64,000 bases of DNA, taken from contig NZ_JARULD010000005.1 of the NCBI RefSeq assembly GCF_029688735.1, positions 62,001 through 126,000 on the forward strand, written 5' to 3'. Positions 9,496 to 16,869 of this stretch are shown here, piece by piece. The stretch is from Qipengyuania flavescens. GTDB taxonomy: Bacteria; Pseudomonadota; Alphaproteobacteria; Sphingomonadales; Sphingomonadaceae. The notes under the pieces were generated by a model. It did not search any database, was not told where the DNA came from, and saw only the letters and a list, made by a program, of their open reading frames with translations. Both the position numbers and the translations under genes were made by a program. Position 1 is the first letter of the stretch; every line of letters begins with the position of its first letter.

Positions 9496-10370
9496 ATCGG
9501 TTTCGCCCCTTGCGATGTGCCGCGCATTTCGCGCTCGTTATACAGGCGGATCACCGCAGCAGCGGTTTCCTCGATCGACCGGCGCGTCACGTCGATCACG
9601 GCCCAGCCGTTGTCGGCGAACATTCGCCGGGCGAACGCCACTTCGCTCTTCACCTTCTCCTGATCGGCATAGTCGGTCTGCGCCTGCTCATTGAGGCTGA
9701 GCAGCCGGTTGCGGCGGATCTGCACCAGCCGCTCCGGCGCCGTCGTGAGGCCGATCACCATGGGATTTTTAAGTGAATAGAGCGCCGGCGGCGGCGGGCT
9801 TTCCACGACCAGCGGGATATTGGCCACCTTGTAACCGCGATTGGCGAGATAGATGCTGGTCGGCGTCTTCGAGCTGCGCGACACGCCGGCGAGGACGATG
9901 TCGGCCTCTTCCCAGTTTTCCCAGCCGACCCCGTCGTCATGCGCGATGGTGAACTGGATCGCCTCCACCCGCTCGAAATAGGCCTTGTCCATCGTGTGCT
10001 GGCGGCCCGGGCGGCCATGCGCTTCCTGGCCGAGCGCTTTCTCCAGCGCCGCCGTCACATGGTCGAGGATCGGCACGGCGGGCAGGCCCTGCTGCGCACA
10101 GACCTCTTCCAGCCGGGCGCGCGTGTCCGGATTGACGAGCGTGAAGAGGACAAGCCCGGGATTGGCCTTGAGTTCGGGCACGATCCGCTCGAGATGCTGC
10201 TTGCTCCTGACCATCGGCCAGAAGTGGCGCATGACATCGGCATCCTCGAATTGCGCGAGCGCGGCCTTGGCCAGCATTTCGAGCGTTTCGCCGGTGGAAT
10301 CGGACAGCAGATGAAGATGGATGCGGTCGGGAATTTGGGGGCCTGCCTGCCTGTGGAGAAGCACCGGCAT
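9492..10370 (-). CDS. ppsR: PEP synthase / pyruvate, phosphate dikinase regulatory protein (DUF299 kinase-pyrophosphorylase)
   Basis: 292 residues. The N-terminal [21 protein letters not shown] and the P-loop-like [20 protein letters not shown] near residue 160 are diagnostic. The family phosphorylates and dephosphorylates (by pyrophosphorolysis) the active-site region of PPDK or PEP synthase, switching it off and on. ATG 10370 is the best start although no strong SD is seen; an internal start near [12 protein letters not shown] is possible. It is the first gene of the leftward operon and faces hemE across the candidate origin; in Caulobacter and Rickettsia the homologue also flanks the origin. 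Confidence 0.93.
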   Translation of the reverse strand: MPVLLHRQAGPQIPDRIHLHLLSDSTGETLEMLAKAALAQFEDADVMRHFWPMVRSKQHLERIVPELKANPGLVLFTLVNPDTRARLEEVCAQQGLPAVPILDHVTAALEKALGQEAHGRPGRQHTMDKAYFERVEAIQFTIAHDDGVGWENWEEADIVLAGVSRSSKTPTSIYLANRGYKVANIPLVVESPPPPALYSLKNPMVIGLTTAPERLVQIRRNRLLSLNEQAQTDYADQEKVKSEVAFARRMFADNGWAVIDVTRRSIEETAAAVIRLYNEREMRGTSQGAKPI

Positions 10371-10655
10371 AAACCACGGGAGAAAGCTGCCGACAAGTTC
10401 GGGAGCAGATTGTGTGCCCGATCCGAGTCCTTCGCGAGCCGATTCCCGCACACCAAACGCAAGTTTTGCGCAAGGGGTGGAACAGCGAGGATAAGTTTGA
10501 CTCGACTCAACCCTGCAGCCGAGTCGCGATCCGGGACACACCCTTTGCACGGCGGGAGAAATCGGGCAGGGGCGGCTTATCCCTGAAATCCACAGGGCCA
10601 ACAGACTCCATCAACTCTTATAAATAATACTATTATTATTGGATTGGACTCTCCG
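10371..10655. other. candidate chromosomal replication origin (oriC) between ppsR and hemE
   Basis: This 285-base divergent gap has no convincing ORF. It contains seven GANTC (CcrM) sites at 10425, 10441, 10499, 10504, 10521, 10604 and 10647. DnaA-box-like words are TTATCC at 10577, AAATCCACA at 10586-10594, and on the minus strand TTATCCTCG (10486-10494) and TTCTCCACA (10352-10360, one mismatch to TTATCCACA, inside ppsR). An inverted repeat CGCAAgttTTGCG sits at 10458-10470. Just before hemE is a tract of A/T (10613-10645) that stands out from the GC-rich surroundings and could be the unwinding element. In Caulobacter the origin lies next to hemE. No perfect DnaA box was found, so this is an inference from position plus motif density. 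Confidence 0.62.
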
Positions 10656-11681
10656 ATGCCCGGTCTCCTCCTCGATACGCTGAACGGAAAACGCGGGAGC
10701 CGCGTGCCGCTCTGGCTCATGCGCCAGGCCGGCCGCTACCTGCCCGAATACCGCGCGTTGCGGGCGGAGAAAGGCGGCTTTCTCGCGATGGCCTACGATA
10801 GCGAGGCGGCGTGCGAGATCACCCTCCAGCCGATCGAGCGCTTCGGCTTCGACGGAGCGATCCTGTTCTCGGACATCCTCATCGTGCCGCATGCGCTGGG
10901 TCAGCATCTCGAATTTCTGGCGGGCGAAGGGCCGAAGCTCTCGCCGCCCCTCGTCGATGCGGCACTCGAAAGCCTCGAGCCTGATCCCTCGCGCTACGAA
11001 CCGATATACGAAACGGTTCGCCTGTGCCGCCAGCGGCTCGGCCCGGAAACGACCATGCTTGGCTTTGCGGGCAGCCCATGGACGGTCGCGACTTATATGG
11101 TTGCTGGCGAAGGGAGCCGCGACCAGCACGAGGCGCGGGCCATGGCCTATCGCGATCCGGCGGCGCTCCAGGGAATCGTGGATGCAATTTCCGATCAGAC
11201 GATCGAATATCTGCGCGGTCAGATCGATGCCGGTGCGGAAGCGGTACAATTGTTCGACAGCTGGTCGGGCAGCCTCGCACCGGACGAGTTCGAGCGCTGG
11301 GTGATCGCGCCCAATGCGGCCATCGTGGCGGCGTTGGGCGAAAGCCATCCGGACACCCCGGTGATCGGTTTTCCGAAGGGCGCCGGCGAGAAGCTTCCGG
11401 CCTATGCGCGCGAAACCGGCGTAAAGGCCGTCGGGGTGGACGAGACGCTCGATCCTGCATGGGTCGCGCGGGAATTGCCCGCCGGCATGGCGGTGCAGGG
11501 CAATCTTGATCCGTTGCTGCTGCTGGCGGGTTCCGATGCTCTCGAGGCGCGTATTCGCACGATCCTCGATGCATTCGCCGACCGGCCGCATGTCTTCAAC
11601 CTCGGGCACGGGATCGACCGGCGCACGCCGATCGGACATGTCGAGCGGCTGATTGCAGCGGTCCGCGGTTTCGAGGGGTGA
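10656..11681 (+). CDS. hemE: uroporphyrinogen decarboxylase
   Basis: 341 residues from ATG 10656 (TTG 10644 would add four residues). Family motifs are VPLWLMRQAGRYLPEYRALR near the N-terminus with the substrate-binding Arg residues, FSDILIVPHALG, GFAGSPWTVATYM and VDETLD, plus FNLGHGI near the C-terminus. It decarboxylates the four acetates of uroporphyrinogen III to give coproporphyrinogen III for haem. Followed by hemJ (33-base gap), giving a haem pair beside the origin; hemB lies 38 kb away. One GANTC site lies between the two possible starts. Confidence 0.96.
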   Translation: MPGLLLDTLNGKRGSRVPLWLMRQAGRYLPEYRALRAEKGGFLAMAYDSEAACEITLQPIERFGFDGAILFSDILIVPHALGQHLEFLAGEGPKLSPPLVDAALESLEPDPSRYEPIYETVRLCRQRLGPETTMLGFAGSPWTVATYMVAGEGSRDQHEARAMAYRDPAALQGIVDAISDQTIEYLRGQIDAGAEAVQLFDSWSGSLAPDEFERWVIAPNAAIVAALGESHPDTPVIGFPKGAGEKLPAYARETGVKAVGVDETLDPAWVARELPAGMAVQGNLDPLLLLAGSDALEARIRTILDAFADRPHVFNLGHGIDRRTPIGHVERLIAAVRGFEG

Positions 11682-11714
11682 CGCGCGCGTGAGCAGCGCT
11701 TACATGCACCGGCG

Positions 11715-12158
11715 ATGCAGGACGTTCTCGCGATGACCTATCTCTGGCTCAAGGCCGGCCATATCATCTTCATGGTGTTCTGGATGGCCGGGCTGTTCAT
11801 GCTGCCGCGCCAGATGATCTATCTGTACCCGGCCGCTGCAGATTCGGACGAGACCGCGGTCTGGACGAAACGGATGGGGCTGCTGCGCAAGGTCATCCTG
11901 ACACCCAGCCTGATCGTCGTGTGGGTGCTCGGCCTGCTGCTGGCGATGACCATCGGCGCCTGGGACCAGGGGTGGTTTCATGCGAAGCTGCTGATCGTGA
12001 TCGCGCTTACCGGCTTTCACGGCTACATGGTGGCGCAGGCGAAAAAGATGACCGCGGGCGCGCGTCCCCTGACCGAAAAGCAGCTGCGCCTCTGGGGTGA
12101 ATTCCCCGGCATCGCGCTGGCGCTGATCGTCGTGCTGGTGGTCGTCAAACCGTTCTGA
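11715..12158 (+). CDS. hemJ: protoporphyrinogen oxidase HemJ (UPF0093 membrane protein)
   Basis: 147 residues with about four membrane helices. The start YLWLKAGHIIFMVFWMAGLFMLPRQMIYLY has the conserved His and Arg of the family, and the third helix region FHAKLLIVIALTGFHGY has the conserved Lys and His. HemJ oxidises protoporphyrinogen IX to protoporphyrin IX in the inner membrane, using haem b as cofactor, where HemG and HemY are absent. Placement between hemE and rho is typical in alphaproteobacteria. ATG 11733 (MTYLWLKAGH) is an alternative start that matches family N-termini better. Confidence 0.9.
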   Translation: MQDVLAMTYLWLKAGHIIFMVFWMAGLFMLPRQMIYLYPAAADSDETAVWTKRMGLLRKVILTPSLIVVWVLGLLLAMTIGAWDQGWFHAKLLIVIALTGFHGYMVAQAKKMTAGARPLTEKQLRLWGEFPGIALALIVVLVVVKPF

Positions 12159-12358
12159 GCGCCGTATGGCCCGATCCTGACAGGGCCTGATTCCGAATTG
12201 ACGGCTTGGCGCAGTCCCCGTATTTGAATGCGCATCAATCCGGCTGAAGGCCCTGCATCAGACAGGGCCGGGTCCGCTTTCTCCAAGCCCAGTCCCATGC
12301 CAACCGCACGGACATACCGACCTGCCGGCCATCCCTAGCCAAATACCGAGTAAACATC

Positions 12359-13624
12359 ATGCATCTCAAGGATTTGAAAGCAAAAGCCCCGGCGGACCTG
12401 GTCGCGATGGCCGAGGAACTGGGCGTCGAAGCGGCCGGTACGATGCGCCGCCAGGACCTGATGTTCTGCATCCTGCGCGAACTCGCTGACGACGAGGAAT
12501 ATGACGAGGAGATCATGGGGATCGGCACCATCGAGGTGCTGCAGGACGGCTTCGGCTTCCTGCGAAGCCCGGAGGCGAATTACCTGGCCGGTCCCGACGA
12601 TATCTACGTCTCGCCCAACCAGATCCGCAAATGGGGCCTGCGCACCGGCGACACGGTCGAGGGCCAGATTCGCGCCCCGCAGGAAGGCGAGCGCTATTTC
12701 GCGCTGACCGGGCTGACGACGGTCAATTACGAGGATCCGGATCAGGTCCGCACGCGCACCAATTTCGACAATCTCACGCCGCTCTATCCCGAAGAGAAGC
12801 TGACGCTCGACACGCTCGATCCGACGGTGAAGGACAAGTCGGCGCGGGTGATCGACATCATCTCGCCGCAGGGTAAGGGGCAGCGCGCCCTGATCGTCGC
12901 CCCGCCGCGCACGGGTAAGACGGTGCTGCTGCAGAACATCGCCAAGGCGATTACCGACAACCATCCGGAGGTCTTCCTGCTGGTCCTGCTGGTCGACGAG
13001 CGGCCCGAGGAAGTCACCGACATGCAACGTTCGGTCAATGGCGAGGTTATCTCCTCGACCTTCGACGAGCCGGCCAATCGGCACGTCCAGGTGGCGGAAA
13101 TGGTGATCGAGAAGGCCAAGCGCCTCGTCGAGCACAAAAAGGATGTGGTGATCCTGCTCGACTCGATCACCCGTCTGGGCCGCGCCTACAACACTGTCGT
13201 GCCGAGCTCGGGCAAGGTGCTGACCGGCGGTGTCGATGCCAATGCGCTCCAGCGCCCCAAGCGCTTCTTCGGTGCGGCGCGCAATATCGAGGAGGGCGGA
13301 TCGCTCTCCATCATCGCCACTGCGCTGATCGATACCGGCAGCCGCATGGACGAGGTCATCTTCGAAGAGTTCAAAGGCACGGGTAACAGCGAAATCGTGC
13401 TCGACCGCAAGGTCGCCGACAAGCGCATCTTCCCGGCGCTCGACGTCGGCAAGTCCGGCACCCGCAAGGAAGAGCTGCTGGTCGACCAGGGCCAGCTGTC
13501 GAAGATGTGGGTCCTGCGCCGGATCCTCATGCAGATGGGCACGGTCGACGCGATGGAATTCCTGCTCGACAAGATGAAGGATTCCAAGACCAACGAAGAC
13601 TTCTTCGCGAATATGAACCAGTAG
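12359..13624 (+). CDS. rho: transcription termination factor Rho
   Basis: 421 residues. Rho N-terminal helical domain (residues 1-45), cold-shock-like RNA-binding domain (about 50-125; [23 protein letters not shown]), then the ATPase with P-loop APPRTGKT (about residues 181-188), Walker [12 protein letters not shown] and the Q/R-loop segment GSGSL-type region with [25 protein letters not shown]. It is the hexameric RNA helicase that ends Rho-dependent transcripts. The 200 bases upstream of it (12159-12358) contain no gene; rho leaders are often autoregulated, but I see no specific structure to claim. A hairpin GGAGGGC/GCCCTCC at 13636-13663 follows without a T-tract. Confidence 0.97.
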   Translation: MHLKDLKAKAPADLVAMAEELGVEAAGTMRRQDLMFCILRELADDEEYDEEIMGIGTIEVLQDGFGFLRSPEANYLAGPDDIYVSPNQIRKWGLRTGDTVEGQIRAPQEGERYFALTGLTTVNYEDPDQVRTRTNFDNLTPLYPEEKLTLDTLDPTVKDKSARVIDIISPQGKGQRALIVAPPRTGKTVLLQNIAKAITDNHPEVFLLVLLVDERPEEVTDMQRSVNGEVISSTFDEPANRHVQVAEMVIEKAKRLVEHKKDVVILLDSITRLGRAYNTVVPSSGKVLTGGVDANALQRPKRFFGAARNIEEGGSLSIIATALIDTGSRMDEVIFEEFKGTGNSEIVLDRKVADKRIFPALDVGKSGTRKEELLVDQGQLSKMWVLRRILMQMGTVDAMEFLLDKMKDSKTNEDFFANMNQ

Positions 13625-13765
13625 GTTTGCACCACGGAGGGCGGGCCATCGGGCATGCCCTCCCTAATGCCGATTCCGCTGCCAGCTTCGCGATAGCGGC
13701 AGGCGAACTGCTCTAACACAAAATTAACCCTGTTTCCCCTAGGAAAGCCTAGTGGCGGGTGACGA

Positions 13766-13805
13766 CCCGGCATCGCCGGGCAGGCGGTCTGCCCAGTTGG
13801 TTTTT
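13766..13805 (+). promoter_or_regulatory. structured leader with two overlapping hairpins and a T-tract
   Basis: Hairpin 1 is CCCGGC-ATC-GCCGGG (13766-13780). Hairpin 2 is GGGCAG-GCGGT-CTGCCC (13778-13794). They share bases 13778-13780, so both cannot fully form at once. Hairpin 2 is followed six bases later by TTTTT (13801-13805), then a strong SD and a short ORF. This is the layout of an attenuator or riboswitch expression platform ahead of the polymer-locus operon. No known riboswitch class is recognised upstream. Confidence 0.45.
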
Positions 13806-13818
13806 CACGGGGGACAGC

Positions 13819-13887
13819 ATGATCGGTTTTCGCGCCAGCCTGCGCGTGTTCCCGAAAGCCTTCGGTCGCGCCGCGTATCGCATCTGA
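13819..13887 (+). CDS. 22-residue leader ORF upstream of the CHASE2 sensor gene
   Basis: ATG 13819 has the strongest SD in the vicinity (GGGGGA, six bases before the ATG) and encodes 22 residues, Arg-rich and without a special amino-acid run (starts MIGFRASLRV, ends AAYRI). The TGA at 13885-13887 lies one base before the GTG proposed as the start of the sensor gene, in a different frame. It may couple translation into the sensor gene, which lacks its own good SD. It could also be fortuitous, but the SD and exact junction argue otherwise. Confidence 0.45.
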   Translation: MIGFRASLRVFPKAFGRAAYRI

Positions 13888-13888
13888 C

Positions 13889-16486
13889 GTGGCGTCGCTC
13901 GGCTCTCTTGCACTCCCTCACACGATGACTGCCTCGCGCGGTGCGCGGGTGCTTACGCGCGAGCGGTTTGCCAGCGTGCTCCTGCCGATGACGACCGTGA
14001 TCCTGCTCGGCATCCTCCACCAGGCGCAGGTCTTTCGCGACATCGACGGGCGGATTTTCGATCGGTTCGCCGTCGTTGGGAGTGCCACGGCCCCCACGGT
14101 GGTCGTGGTGGCACGCGATCCGCGCTTCGTCGCAATGGGAGCCGACCGCTTCGATGCTATCGACCGCGTCCTGGCCGGTTCGGGTATCGAGCGGATCGGC
14201 TACCTCGGCGCCCGCGACACGCCGGGGCCGGGAGCGAGCGTGCCGGTGATAGTGGGCCGAAGCGCCGACAGAGTGCCCCTCAGCGGACGCTGGCGGTTCG
14301 ATTCCACACCCGATGGCCCCGAGCTTGGCGCAGTTCGAGCGGCTTCCAATCTTGCACCCTCCGAATATGGAATCCAGCGTAGCCAGTTTCGCGGCCTGTC
14401 GGGTGGTGAAACTGTCATGCCATCCTTCGAAGTCGCGCTGGCCGGTGTCGAGCCAAGCGAGGGCGAGTTCCTGGTTCGCATGCCGCGGGCGCAGTCGATC
14501 CCCGTCATTCCGGCGAGCCAATTGGTCTCAGGCGATTTTTCGGCTGCCGACCTTGCCGGAACCGTAGCCCTGGTCGCACCATCGTCCGCGCTCGAGCCTT
14601 CGCTTGCTACGCCACGCGATCCCGACATGCGGACCATGTCCGAAGCGATCTTCCGCGCCCATGCAGTCCATGATTTGCGGACCGGTCGGCAGGTCGTCCG
14701 TGCAGCCGCTTGGAACAGCTGGATCTTGCTGCTCGCTGTCGGGTTGGCATTGGCAATCACCTATCGCCGAAGCGATCCAAAGCAGCTCATCCTGCGCGTT
14801 TCGTTCATTGCCAGCGTGCTGATCGCCGCCGGCGGTTGGCTCGCGCTCGAATTCGCCGGGCGCCTGCTGCCGATGACGGCGCTGCTGCTGGCCCCTTGGA
14901 TCATTGCCATCCAGCGCATTCTCATTCGCGAGCGCCGCCAGGATAACCGGCTGGAACGAGTTGCCGCGCGCGCGGTCCAGCATTCGGTGCATCGCTCGGC
15001 CCTGCGCGAAGGAGCAAGGCTGCCGCAATTCGTCGATCCGACGGCGCGCATCGCGGGGGTCGAGAAAAGCCTGCTGCTAGAACTCACCCGCACCGGCGAA
15101 CTTCAGCTCGTGAGCGCTATCGACGCCAAGCTCGACGATATCGCAATGGATCATGCCGAGCTATCGAAAGAACTCGCGAAAATGCGTGGACGGCAAGTCG
15201 GCTTCGATGCCGCCGCTCTGGTGCCTGGCTGGGGCGGCGAGGCGCGGCTGACCTGGATCGGCGGGGCCGAACGCAATCTCTTCTGGCTCTACGCTGTTCC
15301 CCCTGGCGGGCGCAGTGGCAAACGCGGACAATTGGTGCGCGCAGCCGCCGCTTCCTTCCGCGAGCTGTTTCGCTGGCGCGGAGATCTCAATGCACGCGAG
15401 CGACAGGAGGAACGCTACCTCCCGATCGACGAGAAGGTCGCCAGCGCGGTCTCGCTTGTCGCTCGCGAATCCGACCAGGTCCGCCGCGGTTTCGATACGA
15501 TCGATACCGCGGTGATGATTTTCCACCTCATCGGATCGCCGCTTCATGCGAACCGCGCGATGGAAGACCTCTACCGCGAAGCCGAGATCGCCGTGAACGA
15601 GACGCCGCTGGTCGACGCGATCGTCGCACTGACCCGGCTCGATGTCGTCCGGGTGGAGGCTCTGCTGCAGGAGCTGGTGTTCCGCGGCGGAGAGATGCGC
15701 CTGCCGATGCGGCAGTTCGGTCCGGTCGAACGCATCCTGCGGGTAGCGGCCCCCGACAGCATGGCGCGGAGCACGGACCGGCTGATCGTGATCGAAGCGG
15801 TCGACATCACTGAATTGCACGCCGCTGCGGACCTGCGCCAGTCGGTGGGCCTGTTCATCGACCTGCAGCTTCGCAACGATCTCGAGGCGATCCTGCTTGC
15901 CGCCGACCTTGCGCGGGATCCGCGGGTCGGCGCCGACAAGATCGGCCCGATCGTGGGGCGGATCGGCGAGGCGGCGCGCCGCGCGACCGGGCGGCTTGAC
16001 GAGGTCGCCGAGCTGGTACGTGGTGCAAACGAGGAGCTGGTCGAGGCCTGTTACCCTGTCGATGCGCGCGCGCTGGTCCTCCAGACGCTCGAGAAAACCG
16101 CCGAGATGGCCGAAGAGCTGGAAGTCGGGATTGATATCCAGCTGCCGGCGATGAGCGGGTTCACCATCGCCGAACCGCGGGCGCTTGGCGACATGCTGGA
16201 AGCCATGCTGCGCGTCGTGGTGGCCGATACCCCGCAAGGCGAGACGGTCACTGTCCGGCTCGAAGAGAAGAATACCGAAACGCAGGTCCATATCTCCGGC
16301 GGTTTCGGGATCGGCTTCGGCCGGCTCGTCTATCTGCTTACGAAGGGCGAAGACCAGTCGGTCGGCGAGTACCGGCAGATCAATCGCGGCATCGCCCGCA
16401 CCGCCAAATGGGGCGGCAGCGTCTCCTACTGGGGGCGCGAGGCCAATGGGTTCGGATTCAACGTAAAACTGAGGCGCATCGGATGA
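13889..16486 (+). CDS. CHASE2-domain membrane sensor with degenerate histidine kinase core
   Basis: 865 residues. After a first membrane helix (about 30-46) comes an extracytoplasmic CHASE2-like domain: FDRFAVVG, TVVVVARDPRF, LAGTVALVAP and FRAHAVHDLRTG follow the CHASE2 plan. Three more helices lie at about 275-350, then a PAS-like linker. The kinase part is abnormal: FIDLQLRNDLEAI aligns with the H-box FxSHxLRTPLxAI but has Leu659 where the phospho-acceptor His should be, and LGDMLEAMLRVVVADT replaces both Asn of the N-box (Ala and Val). A G-rich SGGFGIGFG and GGSVSYWGREANGFGF remain. I infer a pseudokinase that signals through shape or partners. Start GTG 13889 or ATG 13925. The stop overlaps the next gene by 4 bases. 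Confidence 0.75.
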   Translation: MASLGSLALPHTMTASRGARVLTRERFASVLLPMTTVILLGILHQAQVFRDIDGRIFDRFAVVGSATAPTVVVVARDPRFVAMGADRFDAIDRVLAGSGIERIGYLGARDTPGPGASVPVIVGRSADRVPLSGRWRFDSTPDGPELGAVRAASNLAPSEYGIQRSQFRGLSGGETVMPSFEVALAGVEPSEGEFLVRMPRAQSIPVIPASQLVSGDFSAADLAGTVALVAPSSALEPSLATPRDPDMRTMSEAIFRAHAVHDLRTGRQVVRAAAWNSWILLLAVGLALAITYRRSDPKQLILRVSFIASVLIAAGGWLALEFAGRLLPMTALLLAPWIIAIQRILIRERRQDNRLERVAARAVQHSVHRSALREGARLPQFVDPTARIAGVEKSLLLELTRTGELQLVSAIDAKLDDIAMDHAELSKELAKMRGRQVGFDAAALVPGWGGEARLTWIGGAERNLFWLYAVPPGGRSGKRGQLVRAAAASFRELFRWRGDLNARERQEERYLPIDEKVASAVSLVARESDQVRRGFDTIDTAVMIFHLIGSPLHANRAMEDLYREAEIAVNETPLVDAIVALTRLDVVRVEALLQELVFRGGEMRLPMRQFGPVERILRVAAPDSMARSTDRLIVIEAVDITELHAAADLRQSVGLFIDLQLRNDLEAILLAADLARDPRVGADKIGPIVGRIGEAARRATGRLDEVAELVRGANEELVEACYPVDARALVLQTLEKTAEMAEELEVGIDIQLPAMSGFTIAEPRALGDMLEAMLRVVVADTPQGETVTVRLEEKNTETQVHISGGFGIGFGRLVYLLTKGEDQSVGEYRQINRGIARTAKWGGSVSYWGREANGFGFNVKLRRIG

Positions 16487-16869
16487 TCCTGCCGCATATC
16501 CTTATCGTCGACGATGACGAGATCCTCGCCAGTCTCCTGCAGATCACGCTGGAAGTCGAGGGTTACGAGGTATCGACCGCACCCGATGGCGAAGCCGCTC
16601 TGGCGCGGCTGGCCGAGGGTGGGATCGATCTGGTCGTGCTCGATCTCGTGATGCCCAAAATGGACGGAGTGCGCTTCCTGCGCGTGCTGAACGAACAGGG
16701 CGAGGCGCGTCCTCCGGTAATCGTCATCTCGTCCACTGCGGGCAACACCGTGTCGGACGAATTCCGTGCGCTCGGCGTCGTCGCGATCGCGCGCAAGCCG
16801 GTCGAGCCCAGATGGCTCGTGGAGAATATCGCAGAGGCGCTTGAAAGAGGGGCCGCGAACGCCGGATGA
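16483..16869 (+). CDS. single-domain response regulator
   Basis: 128 residues, one receiver domain with no output domain. The acidic pocket is Asp10-Asp11-Asp12, the phospho-acceptor is Asp54 in VVLDLVMPKMDG, the switch Ser lies in VIVISST, and the conserved Lys in ARKPVEP. All catalytic residues are intact. It starts within the stop of the CHASE2 sensor gene and its own stop overlaps the PgsC-like gene (ATGA both times). Because the cognate kinase core is degenerate, a different phosphodonor, perhaps via the receiver-HPt protein at 26123-26890, is plausible. Likely acts by protein-protein contact. Confidence 0.9.
   Translation: MILPHILIVDDDEILASLLQITLEVEGYEVSTAPDGEAALARLAEGGIDLVVLDLVMPKMDGVRFLRVLNEQGEARPPVIVISSTAGNTVSDEFRALGVVAIARKPVEPRWLVENIAEALERGAANAG

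Noticed and set aside
10352..10594. Canonical DnaA boxes (TTATCCACA) in the origin candidate
   Set aside because: No perfect match was found; only words with one to three mismatches exist, so individual boxes are not annotated as features.
12159..12358. Riboswitch or attenuator in the rho leader
   Set aside because: 200 bases without a gene, but I see no clear paired structure or known motif to support one.
13819..16486. Possible frameshift making the leader ORF the true N-terminus of the CHASE2 protein
   Set aside because: The leader ORF ends in a proper stop and the sensor frame already gives a complete helix-CHASE2-helix layout from the GTG or ATG; no evidence for an error.
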